Below are positions 1 through 8,542 of a stretch of DNA of 11,788 bases, piece by piece; position 1 is the stretch's first letter; every line of letters starts with the position of its first letter. This DNA comes from Rodentolepis nana (taxonomy: Eukaryota; Platyhelminthes; Cestoda; Cyclophyllidea; Hymenolepididae). A program made the translations under genes and the position numbers. The notes beneath the pieces are model-generated. The model ran no database searches and was not told the DNA's origin. It worked only from the letters and a program-made list of their open reading frames with translations. The stretch lies in the NCBI GenBank assembly GCA_900617975.1, contig UZAE01012147.1, positions 45,829-57,616 on the forward strand. The letters are read 5' to 3'.

Positions 1-409
1 AATCACGCGGACTACTGGAAGGAACCGATTCATTTGAGAAAAGTTCTGAAATTTAATGCTTAAAATTTAACCCAAATGAATAACTTGACTGGTTTTCCGA
101 ATTCTAATAGGTCTTTTTTCTCACTTTCCTCTACCCGTTAGCAATTTATTTTACCACTCAGTGTGTCACCATATGTCTTTATTCAATATGATTGGACGAG
201 GATTGAAGCTAAATAAAGTCCAGTAACTCTTTAATTTCGGTTTCAATGACTTTTGAAATAGTAGTTGTTCTAAAAAATACTTAGATGGCTAAGTGATGGA
301 AGGCTTTCAATGAAAATAGTTCTGTAAGACGAGGATTTATGTGATAAGAACTATGAAATTTTCAAAAGCATATATATTCAATGAAAAGGCCCTTAAGATA
401 ACAAAGTGC

Positions 410-424
410 GAGAGAGAGAGAGAG
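410..424 (+). repeat. GA dinucleotide microsatellite
   Basis: About seven and a half copies of GA in an uninterrupted run. It is the only clear dinucleotide microsatellite noticed. Confidence 0.9.
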
Positions 425-1021
425 GTACTGAAGAAGAGGGTCTGCGATGAGAATAGCTAAAGTTGGCTGCCATGGGAAGCAGGGTCACACACATTCAATG
501 GGGACAGCATTAATCCCTTCGTGTGGGAGCAAGTTTTAATGGAATATGGGACAATACATCACACAAAATATAAGGGAAACGCATTTGTTACTTTTGGCGT
601 GACTGTTTCGCCTCATTCTCTTCCTACACACCCCTTTCTGCTTCCCATTTCTCAAAGTTATTCCATGCTGTTTCTCCTTCATTTGGGTCTTGAGTCCTTC
701 TAGTTTGTACAATAGTCACATGGCTAATATGAGTATAAAATGCTGTGGTCATTTAATCTAACTCCCATGCTCAAATGCCCGATAAATGTCTTTCAGTACT
801 CATAATGAGATCTCAGATTCTTAAAAGTGCAAAGAACCCCCATGAAATAATCTTAGTTAAGAATTTCTTCTGAGGAAACAAGTCCATCTTTCCTTGACAG
901 AAAGCATTTTTCAATGCTCATTTTGGGACCTTCCTGTTACTTAACTGGCATTCTGTCGCTTCAATCCTTACCCGGTGTTAACTTTTCACTGGATGTGCTC
1001 TGAAAGGTATTGAACAAGTAA

Positions 1022-1048
1022 ACCCCAACCCCCCACCCCCCACTCCCG
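1022..1048 (+). repeat. C-rich interrupted tract
   Basis: An interrupted run (CCCCAACCCCCCACCCCCCACTCCC) with blocks of 4, 6, 6 and 3 C. The reverse complement carries G-blocks separated by 1-2 bases, close to the G3+N1-7 pattern of an intramolecular G-quadruplex. It lies in the intron after the Ig2 exon and would be G-rich in unc5 pre-mRNA. Confidence 0.85.
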
Positions 1049-1805
1049 AATTGACCCCTAAATTATATAGCTGCAGAGAGACAATGAAAAGGAAAACACC
1101 AATGAGCGAAAGATATATATTCGGAAAAGTTCCCACAATGACCACTGCTGTCAAACTGTCATTCAATCTGCACGATCCGGTTTTTACTGGCCATTTTCAA
1201 CTAACAAAATGTTAAGGCAGTATTTTATCCCGATTTGGCAAGAATAAGATACATAAGTGTCCACCCTAATACTGACAATAAATCTGATATTTGGCTTACT
1301 GATAACTTAGTTTTTAAATGTTTGGTGCACTACCACTTGTCTAATTCAGGTCATTTTGAACGAAAGTAAAAACTCGAGCAATGAATTTTCATTCATTGAA
1401 CACTGAAAAAGAAAGCCTTGAGAGATTCCATGGAAATAGATTGGAGCTCGTTTATTTCGGTTAGTTTAAGGAGATGGAACATTTTGTCATTTAAGTTTCA
1501 ACTTACAACTTCCAAAGTGCTCAAACATGCGCCAATTATGCAGATTTTCTTATTTATTTGTTCTAAGCACTCACTAAGAAGCATTAGCATATAAACAGAA
1601 CTTGTTGACTTAGAGACTTTATTCTGTTATATAATTACATAGAATTCTGAGGAAATAATTTATTAAAGTTTCATCGACTCAATCCACCACTTGAAATGGA
1701 CTACAAGTTAAGGTATTTTAAATAACAGAGAAGATGTTTCTTACAAATACTGCTCAAAAGTAGGACTGAGATTTGTTCAATTATTACTAATATGAAATAA
1801 ATTAC

Positions 1806-1909
1806 CTTTGGTGCAGGTTCCCCTTTTGGTGGTTGACAAGATAATAAAAGGCGTTGGCCTTTGATAAGTTGTTCTGGAATTGGCCCCTGCTGAAATTCGC
1901 GATCCAGAT
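1806..1909 (-). CDS. unc5: UNC5-family netrin receptor, exon coding for first half of Ig domain 2
   Basis: This 104-base exon continues the gene from the Ig1 exon. Its first two bases (AT) complete a Tyr codon with the T left by the upstream exon, and it then reads LDREFQQGPIPEQ...LLLSCQPPKGEPAPK. Vertebrate UNC5 has AYLRKNFEQEPL...VLLQCRPPEGVPVAE at the same place, so the linker, the first Ig2 cysteine (codon 1836-1838) and the PP-G-P motif are all recognisable. The acceptor is TTTTCTTTATTTTGTAG (AG at 1911-1910), and the donor is CAAAG|GTAATT (GT at 1805-1804), phase 0. In other UNC5 proteins the next residues are V-E-W, so an exon starting near there is expected. I looked for an AG acceptor followed by a Trp codon two residues into the exon, between 1 and 1800, and found none that stayed open, so the second half of Ig2 is probably beyond the left edge. 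The in-frame join and the matching linker make this exon as secure as the Ig1 exon. Confidence 0.87.
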
Positions 1910-4316
1910 CTACAAAATAAAGAAAAGTAGCATAATTATCCAAAGCATTACCTGGGTTTTGAAAGGAAGAAATTAAATCTAGCGCGAAAACATGTGCTCT
2001 CAGAGTGGCTTAGTCACAAATCATGGCAAAGAGAATTGGGTCGCACTCACTGAGTCATTGTCGGTTTATCCGGTTCTTAAATATTTTATGGACTTCTCTG
2101 TGTGCTTGTGTGAACAACGAACTAGTTAGAGGTCCCCGTTACACATAAGTGAAACGGAATTTAGCACAATCTCAAAAGTGATATGCTTAAAGGACAACTC
2201 ATCTTCCGAGAATCCACTTTCTACCCGTTTACAAAGAATTGTCTTACATAAAAAATGCTTTAATTTAAGCAAAAATTCTGCCTGATAATTCCATCTAGGC
2301 AAAAGGACTCGATAATTTTAACGTGAGTATTTACAGATAGCCCGATAGAATTAAAACCAATTACGCAAACGCTGTAATCGATCAAGATTCATAATCAATA
2401 ATAGGCCACAGCTTCAATTTAAGCATATGTATTTTTATTCTACGAGTGCTAAAGCTATCATCTGGAGTGGCTTTTTTAAGACACACTTGTTCCCATTTCT
2501 CGACACTTGTGGTTAGAAAACTTACAGCCCACCAAGTGGAATCGAAACATTTCATTACACACGCGTAGTTCCCTTACCAGTATTTGTTCGCTTTCCAATC
2601 GAAAACACAGGCGACACAGACTTTATGTGCGTGGACGTGGTGTCACACACAGGGATTTGGCTGGAATGCCCTTGTCACTTCCAATGGTCCAACTTCCTCC
2701 CAACCCCCCCCCCCCCGGAAGAGAAACAGACCGGAGAAGCTGACAGACTGATTCTCTCATTTGCATAATAAGATTGCGTTATTAAGCAGACAGTAATTAC
2801 TAATTTCGATGTGTAGTTGTTAGAGCGATTACTGAATCTGATTTCTCGATGAACTTCATTTAACTAACTCGTGCGTGTCTTAGGGAACTAATCTATAAAC
2901 GTGACTCGAAGTTATTTGAATTTTAAGCGCAAAACACTTTAATGGAGCAAGGAAACGGTACATAGAAGTAACTCTATTGGAAAAGTTGTATTTCACTGTC
3001 CCTTGTTGACCATCGTGGTTGGTCATTCTCATCGCTTCGATTGATCTCCTGGTCTCTGATTTAGCAGTCCTACATGTTGACCACTGCATCATCAAAAAAG
3101 CGTTTCAGGAAACATTTTTGAATAATTATTTAGGATAGTGAGAAAATATCATGAAGTGCCCCTTGCGAGAAATTCGGAGTTTGTTGCCACTAGATGCTAG
3201 ACAGACTCAACCAATCTTTTTGACCATTCCGTTCATCGGGTATGAACAGATGGGTATCGAATCCGTGTTCTCTAGCTTCGATAATTGCTGCTTACGCGTC
3301 TAGAAGTTGACGTTTTCCTGTTCCTAATGAACAAAAGCTGCGTTTAAATCTAGATTAACCCCGAGCAAAAGATAGTCACGTTCAAACCAAAACAGCTCTG
3401 ATGATTTTGGAAGTAATTGTCTGTAGGAAGTTTTGCGAAAAAAGGTGCAACTAGTGTTTGACTTAGGGGGAGATAAGGACATATGTGCTGACAAGTGTGT
3501 TTGACGAATTGGCCTGGAATGTGGAGAGAAATAACGAAGAATGCAGTAAGAATGTGCATTATAAAGAAAGATTTAGGAAACGAAAGCCCACAATGCAAAT
3601 ATGTTAATGGAGAATAGTTTCAAAATTGCTTTCGAATATTTTTCGCCTTTTTTCAGTTTTCAGATATTGCCATATGCACCTATCCATATATGACATGTTT
3701 GGACGAGAGATTTCCAATTCTAATGGATAAATAATGGGTCTAAATAAACACAGAACGCCCTGTTCCATCATTTCAAAATGACAAGATATTGCCAGGATAT
3801 AAATAGAGCAAAAAAAGAGAAAATACATGCCAATATAAATTTTTTCCTGGTTAAAAACTGCCAATAATTGAAAATAAGATAAGTTCAGTGCTGGTTTAGA
3901 TTTTACCCAATGAGCTCTACTAGAATTAATGTGCATACACGATCTCCTAATCGGTGATATTCCAGAATTTAAACAAGCAACATTCGACAACCTATCTCCG
4001 TCTCTTACTCCCAGTCCACCCCTCAAATAATGCCAGGATAATTGGCCGTATTATTATGATGATGATATATTTATTACTCTTTATTTTTTGTTAATAACCC
4101 CTCTGAAATTAAATTCATGTGGATAGAGATGAGCAAAAAAGAAACTGTCATCACATTTGGGGATGACAACTCTTGCAAATTTGCAGTCACGATTTGCAAA
4201 GTTCATCGACACAGGTTTCTTTTACCTGTCAAATTACGGCTAAGCCAAATATTAGTAGGAGAACCTTTTTAAAAGTTATTTTTAATCTGATAAACAAACA
4301 GCCAACGAGAACTTAC
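1910..4316 (-). other. Intron between the Ig1 and Ig2 exons of unc5
   Basis: A 2,407-base GT-AG intron with donor GTAAGT at 4316-4311 and acceptor TTTTGTAG ending at 1910. It is low in GC and holds a C13 tract at 2704-2716. A minus-strand open stretch of 140 codons (3604-4026) has no ATG until about 30 codons in, looks like no protein I know and is probably chance. A plus-strand open stretch at 2507-2743 runs through the C13 tract, which would encode prolines, and is not credible as a gene. I see no transposon termini or other genes in it. Confidence 0.85.
2704..2716 (+). repeat. Poly-C tract, C13
   Basis: Thirteen consecutive C on the plus strand inside the Ig1-Ig2 intron. On the transcribed unc5 RNA it would be a G13 run, able to form G-quadruplex structures between molecules or with nearby G runs. 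Confidence 0.9.
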
Positions 4317-4736
4317 AAGCTTCGACAATCGTTGCATTCCTGCTAAAGACCTTCTTGTTCTGCTTCAGGGCGGGAATAAGATTCCAAACTTCGCAATTAC
4401 AGACGTAGGTATCAAACCACTCCTCTAGATCCTTAGTTCGAATTGGGAGACTGAGCTTCCAGCGAGTACCATCCGCATCTAGGTTACCGTTAGAATCCAG
4501 CCGAGTTACTTGAAGTCGCTGATCACTAGTATGTTCATTACCCATATAGGGGAAAGTCTTATCAGCACAGAAGACAACAGCATGGGACACAGGTTCTGCG
4601 ATGCATTCAAACACTGCAGGTTTACCACGCCAAGCATAGTAAAAGCTTTCAGGTTGTTGAATGAAGATCGGGACTCCTTCAAGATGCTTCTCATTGGAAT
4701 GAACTAGATCCTTTTGATGCGAAGCATCCGCAGCAC
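4317..4736 (-). CDS. unc5: UNC5-family netrin receptor, exon coding for Ig domain 1 (partial gene)
   Basis: This exon codes for the N-terminal immunoglobulin domain of a netrin receptor of the UNC5 family, a single-pass surface protein that drives repulsive axon and cell guidance. The frame holds the UNC5 Ig1 signature: a first cysteine at 4603-4605 (FECIAEP), a second 12 residues later at 4567-4569 (VVFCADK), then C-N-C-E-V-W with cysteines at 4399-4401 and 4393-4395. Known UNC5 proteins have the same spacing (YCxA, FKC, WCQCxAW), giving an Ig fold with an extra disulfide. The stretch RTKDLEEWFDTYVCNCEVW aligns with the family's SRQQVEELF..DYWCQCVAW. NAT at 4333-4338 is a possible N-glycosylation site. 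The 3' end is set by donor T|GTAAGT (GT at 4316-4315, phase 1). The 5' end is set by a pyrimidine-rich TTCTTCTCCTTATTACTTCAG acceptor (AG at 4738-4737), also phase 1, so the 420-base exon is symmetrical as usual for Ig domains. An alternative is that coding starts at the ATG at 4785 with no acceptor used. The family call rests on remembered family sequence, not a search. Confidence 0.88.
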
Positions 4737-4785
4737 CTGAAGTAATAAGGAGAAGAATGTTGATAACGATTGCTTCAGGACACAT
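4737..4785 (-). promoter_or_regulatory. Splice acceptor tract that could also be read as a signal peptide
   Basis: Read as RNA, this segment is a good 3' splice site: pyrimidine-rich TTCTTCTCCTTATTACTTCAG followed by the Ig1 exon. Read in the Ig1 frame, it encodes M-C-P-E-A-I-V-I-N-I-L-L-L-I-T-S from an ATG at 4785-4783, and this continues into G-A-A-D-A in the exon. That is a plausible secretory signal peptide with a hydrophobic core and an A-x-A cleavage site. UNC5 proteins need a signal peptide, and in vertebrates it is on a separate upstream exon joined in phase 1. The acceptor here is also phase 1, which favours splicing, but the sequence alone cannot exclude a first exon starting here. 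Confidence 0.5.
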
Positions 4786-5017
4786 CACCTTATCGCATTC
4801 CACTTTTGTGGTTGTTAAAATATGGACAGGAAAGATGATTTTGCACTTTTGAGAAATAACCTTTAAAAGCACCGTTGGTATTAGCCAATCAAAACGAAGT
4901 AAGTGCATTAACCAGTCAGAAGGCTGGAAAAGGATTGCGAGACTATTGGTAGATGGAGATATAATTACCATTACACGTGTATGCCTAGGTTTTTTAAGTT
5001 TTTCGAACGTTGTTTTA

Positions 5018-5051
5018 AATTTCTAAATTTTGGGATAAAAATTTAGAAATT
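5018..5051. repeat. Perfect inverted repeat, 14-bp arms, 6-base loop
   Basis: AATTTCTAAATTTT at 5018-5031 is followed by GGGATA and then by its exact reverse complement at 5038-5051. The arms are AT-rich. It lies about 280 bases upstream of the Ig1 exon on the gene's strand, so it is either in the preceding intron or near a promoter. It is not followed by a U-tract and is not a bacterial-type terminator. Confidence 0.8.
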
Positions 5052-5807
5052 CATAAGAGAGAGACTTGGTAACTTAAAGGCGCATTGATATTGATAATTG
5101 TTTAACGAAAGTGGGCGCCCTTATCACTAATTTTCAATTGTATTTGAGCTAATTTTCTATACGGGATTGCTTCATAAGATGATGAGGAATTTTCGTGGCA
5201 TTGTTATTACTAAATTCGTTTTTTCAATATTTAAAATTAGATTTGGGTAAAAGTTTATTATATTTGAAATCTTAATCGGCAAAATAGCCTGGATTATGAA
5301 ATAAGAAGATTTGAAGTAAACATTGTACGTACGTAATTGTAAATCACGCTATCAAGATTTGCGTATGATCATTGGCTTGAAATATGCTAATTACGCAACA
5401 CTGATTAGGTTTAGATGAAAAGATGTTAATTCTCCTATTAAAGAGTAAAAAAGAAAGTTGGCTTCCAAAATTTAAAGAAACGTCAAGGGCTGCCGTTTAA
5501 CGTATAAAAATCATGAGTTTGATTTATGAACTAGCCGATCGTAATGAACAAGGCCGGATAACAAAGGATTTCTCATTCAGTAGACTCCAAGTTGCAAATT
5601 CTTTTCTCAAAAGTGGGGCCGTCCGAAAGTACTATCCTAATTGAGTGCCCTAGTAATTAGATATTTAAATAGAAATGCTTATTTGGCATCAATATCCTTG
5701 ATGAGTTAATAGAGGATAGGCTGTTCATATTGTACAGTTTTATCCTCATCCTCCTCACTACGTACGCCTGCCTTTGATTTGCATACGATAATCTTATTTT
5801 ATGAAAT

Positions 5808-5816
5808 GGGGGGGGG
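5808..5816 (+). repeat. Poly-G tract, G9
   Basis: A run of nine G on the plus strand preceded by TTTTATGAAATG. A closely similar flank (TTTTAATGAAATGGGA) precedes the G10 tract at 10320. Confidence 0.9.
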
Positions 5817-6364
5817 TGCGATAGACCTACCTCTACTGTATGTCGTATTTGACGACTTTCACAGTACTCATCTCACCTTTTTTCTACCTTTTCTACCTTC
5901 GTCTTTGAAATACTCTTCTGTTCCTCCCTGCCCCCCTCTCGACTTTTTTCACTTAATGTTCCTTTCCCTCTGTGAAGCCTGAAGTCAACTAAAGGGCTAA
6001 TGATAAATATCAAAACGCCTGCCATTTGATATAAATAAATAAACATTTTATGAAATTTTGATACTCACCGAGTGATCAAAAAGGGAAGGTGTCAATTATT
6101 ATCTCTCAAAGAAATGAGGCTACCTCGGTTTCATCTCTAACACCATGACTAATTGGTGTTACTTTGTTAATTATTTTACCACATAATCAAGGAGTTGTTT
6201 AACGATATAAGTATTATTTTTTTGTAATTTAGGAAAAGCTTGCCACCTGATCGTCAAAATTAGAATATTTAGCTGTTTGAAAAGCCATTGGGATATTCCT
6301 TTAGAAAATATTATTGAAGATGCCATCTTCACCTCTTCTAATCACCCACGGATTAAGCAATTTC

Positions 6365-6457
6365 TCATATTGCCCTAAAATTCAATCCAAAAGCGGTCCA
6401 AACGAGCGCCGCGCGAGCGAGCAAGAGAAAAGCGAGACAACTGCTGGTGAATATCAT
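6365..6457 (-). CDS. Short signal-peptide-like open frame (speculative exon-1 candidate)
   Basis: An ATG at 6457 opens a 30-codon frame that begins MIFTSSCLAFLLLARAALVW, with a short polar N-terminus, a leucine-rich core and small residues after it. That is the look of a secretory signal peptide, which the UNC5 receptor downstream on the same strand would need. Against it, I see no good GT donor before the stop at 6367-6365, and none in phase 1 as the acceptor at 4737 requires. The best available GT (in CTC|GTTTGG) is weak and phase 0. It overlaps an open frame on the plus strand (6314-6631) that also looks like nothing known. It may be a chance product of a CpG-rich patch. Confidence 0.15.
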   Translation of the reverse strand: MIFTSSCLAFLLLARAALVWTAFGLNFRAI

Positions 6458-6480
6458 CTCCAAACGGCGTTGAAGACGTT
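6395..6480. other. Small CpG-rich patch in low-GC surroundings
   Basis: Within 6404-6420 the sequence runs CGAGCGCCGCGCGAGCG, and further CG dinucleotides follow to about 6480. The surroundings are low in GC and poor in CpG. Such a patch could mark an exon or a promoter region, but no TATA box or initiator can be assigned with confidence. Confidence 0.4.
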
Positions 6481-6817
6481 TTTCGCCAACTTTCACTCAT
6501 TTTCTTCACATCTTCGCACTTTTAACAAAAAGTACTCCATTCAGCCAAAATACACCCAAAAGATTTCTTCTGTAATCCACCTTCTACTAGTGCGACTAGG
6601 TAGATGTGATTTCAATCTGTTGGTTTTTTGATCAATGCTGATTTACAAGCGGTGACAACATATCAGTTTAAAAGCCTCCAAAGTTGCTAAGCTAAGGTGA
6701 CTATGAACTATGCACAATTCACGTCATTGATGCAACGTTTGTGTAAACATTTGACTCCTTTTACGGTATAAATTCGAAGTCCCTTGAAACTACACTTAGG
6801 TGCTGACCTCTTGTTAA

Positions 6818-7180
6818 AGGATATCAAAACGGGCGATTCCCAACTGGGTAGACAACAACTTCACATTTAACTTCCACATGGATAATATTATTCAATCTTC
6901 TGCTGAATTTAGCACTTCGGCTCTTAAATACATTTTGTCAAATTCTGAAGAAAAAAATTGGCAGGAACCCCCTCACTTTCACTTGAATTGGGTAGAGGGA
7001 AGGCATTTTGAAGTCGCGCTGTTGAGAAACTCGACTTCAACTAGCCCATATGTTGATCAGGTCTTACCAGAGACACTGCTCACTGGCATCACTAGATGTC
7101 TGATCGTGAACGACGATTGCACAAACTCTGTCATAGCAGACATGCAAGTCGATCACCATCACAATAGGTTTTCTGATTAA
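6818..7180 (+). CDS. Unrecognised open frame, possibly an orphan gene or old coding relic
   Basis: The frame is open from 6818, just after a TAA at 6815-6817, to a TAA at 7178-7180. The first ATG is at 6878, giving 100 residues. The composition is mixed and protein-like, without runs or low complexity, and includes acidic and histidine-rich ends (NSEEKNWQEPPHFHLNWVEG; DMQVDHHHNRFSD). I see no signal peptide, membrane segment or known motif, and no strong splice donor at its end. It does not match a family I recognise, and an open stretch of about 120 codons can occur by chance in 11.8 kb. Its antisense strand holds a phase-1 splice donor candidate for unc5 exon 1. Confidence 0.22.
   Translation, partial: RISKRAIPNWVDNNFTFNFHMDNIIQSSAEFSTSALKYILSNSEEKNWQEPPHFHLNWVEGRHFEVALLRNSTSTSPYVDQVLPETLLTGITRCLIVNDDCTNSVIADMQVDHHHNRFSD
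7068..7143 (-). CDS. Speculative unc5 first-exon candidate with a phase-compatible donor
   Basis: An ATG at 7143-7141 starts a 25-codon frame (MSAMTEFVQSSF..., ending VMPVSSVS) that runs into CTCTG|GTAAGA, a good donor with GT at 7067-7066. It ends in phase 1 with G, which would join the GT at the start of the Ig1 exon to make a Gly codon in frame. The fit of phase and donor is real. However, the peptide is only weakly hydrophobic and a poor signal peptide, so the case is mainly geometric. A second ATG lies at 7134-7132. Confidence 0.12.
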
Positions 7181-7736
7181 ACATCCCAAAATTGAACGTA
7201 ATACCTGCTTATTACACCAATTTTAGCCTTGAACTTTGACAGCCACGCTGTCTCGGGGCCTAACTGATCATCATATTTCAAAGTCAAATGAAAATAACTG
7301 GACCTATTTGCACAAATTTCATTAAAATGACGAGGGTATCAGGAATAGAACACCTTCACGATAAGATCGATTTTAGTTAATGTTTCGAAGCATCAATTTA
7401 GCTCCATCTCATCTTATTCACCGTGAAATTTGAGATAGACACCAAAGAGACTTCATGTTTCGATATCAAATCGCCAAATCCTCATCATCTGTAACATTTT
7501 AAGTCTCGAGTGACCAGGTCGACAAACGCAACACCATCGTTGGACTATGTGTCTGAGAAAAGATTTTGCACAAACTATAAAGCACTTAAGGGGTTGTCAA
7601 ATTAAATTTGCCAAGTAAAATTAAAGGTAACACAGAGGTGACCTTGTGCTTTTATCAATTTTTTACCTGTCTTGCGTTCAGTTCCCCTCAAGAACTCTTT
7701 TCATTAAATTCCTATTGGGTTTATTCAATTATCCAA

Positions 7737-7747
7737 CCCCCCCCCCC
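7737..7747 (+). repeat. Poly-C tract, C11
   Basis: Eleven consecutive C on the plus strand, flanked by AT-rich sequence (ATCCAA before, ATATATTG after). Confidence 0.9.
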
Positions 7748-8356
7748 ATATATTGAAGTTCTCATTCTCATTACAATAATTACTTTATACCCTATTCGCG
7801 TTGAATGGTTAGCATAATTAATTTACTACCAGCTTCACGCTTCTGCTTTCTTTACTGAGTTCTAAAATGGAGGAGCCAATGATATTTGATAAATTAAGCA
7901 ATCCCATTTCACCTTTCAGCAAGAAAAAATATTTTGGGATTTACTTTTTCACATCTTTTTAATTCAAAATATTTCCGCTCATCCAAGATCTGATACTGCC
8001 TCTGTCTACTTTCTGCCTTATTCTAAAGGAGTTTGTACTGTTGATCCAAGTACGAAATAAATAATTTTACTTACAGTAATACAAGAGTGCAATTCTTAAT
8101 TGGGAGAAGCAACTGTAGGAGACGCGCTCAATTGGTACTGAGATAAGAAATAATTTTTCGAATTCGGATTGTGCTGTAATGGGTAAATGGATAATTCTCT
8201 TTCCATAATTCAAATTTCATGATCCCCTCCCTAGATTGCAGTAGATGATCAGCGCCTGTCGACCGGCTTTTTAATTAAGATGGAGTCGATCTTGTCAATC
8301 TATTTCTCTTTTTTAAAAGCCTGTGAAGTTTTGTACGCAAATGCTCAAATGGGAAT

Positions 8357-8380
8357 GAAACCTAAAGGAAGGTAGGTTTC
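8357..8380. repeat. Inverted repeat, 8-bp arms, 8-base loop
   Basis: GAAACCTA at 8357-8364 is matched by its reverse complement TAGGTTTC at 8373-8380. It is short enough to arise by chance in a window of this size. Confidence 0.6.
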
Positions 8381-8542
8381 TTTTCTACATTTGGAACGTG
8401 ATGCAGTTTTAACGAGGAGGCACAATTAAGAGGTTCGCAAAGTTCTTCAGTCGGAAATTGCGCAACAAAGAGGTGGTCCTGCAGAATTTGTGGTTGTTGT
8501 CTTTATTTTGTGTCAAGTTCGGCGGCGCACCAAAGTCAACAT

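Larger units (their letters stand above)
1..1805 (-). other. Start of the intron after the Ig2 exon; no exon found
   Basis: This stretch follows the donor at 1805 and should be intron of the unc5 gene. I found no reading frame resembling the second half of an Ig domain (V-E-W start, then a D-x-x-x-Y-x-C pattern). It contains a short GA microsatellite at 410-424 and a C-rich tract at 1022-1048. The open frames at 521-703 (plus) and 978-1166 (minus) have low-complexity or random-looking translations and are left out. Confidence 0.6.
4786..6364. other. Upstream non-coding stretch, no supported gene
   Basis: This region lies upstream of the Ig1 exon and is probably intron 1 or promoter-proximal sequence of unc5. 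The Ig1 frame stays open up to 5022, but the translation before the ATG at 4785 does not look like protein. The region contains the 5018-5051 hairpin, a G9 tract at 5808-5816 and a pyrimidine-rich block at about 5868-5960. The plus-strand open frame at 5779-5982 only reads through those low-complexity blocks. I see nothing else. Confidence 0.5.
7181..8542. other. Non-coding stretch with no recognised gene
   Basis: This region is low in GC. The plus-strand open frame at 7608-7817 reads through a C11 tract and looks random. A 63-base minus-strand segment at 8075-8137 is bracketed by an acceptor-like TTTCTTATCTCAG and a T|GTAAGT donor and is discussed as a finding. An 8-bp inverted repeat lies at 8357-8380. 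I see no transposon, tRNA or conserved gene. Confidence 0.5.

Noticed and set aside
880..910. Possible Ig2 continuation exon after CTGTCAAG (E-R-W)
   Set aside because: The frame reads ERWTCFLRRN and hits a stop within twelve codons, with none of the Ig2 residues.
2507..2743. 78-codon plus-strand frame in the unc5 intron
   Set aside because: It crosses the C13 tract, the translation is arginine- and proline-rich without any motif, and there is no sign of splicing or a promoter.
3238..3265. tRNA-like B-box (GGGTATCGAATCC)
   Set aside because: The B-box has an inserted base, and no A-box or paired acceptor stem can be built around it.
4510..4707. Plus-strand frame opposite the Ig1 exon
   Set aside because: It is a shadow of the real minus-strand exon.
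6060..6110. Strong donor CTCG|GTGAGT on the minus strand as the end of unc5 exon 1
   Set aside because: The frame that would fit phase 1 has a TGA two codons before the donor, so no coding exon can end there in the needed phase.
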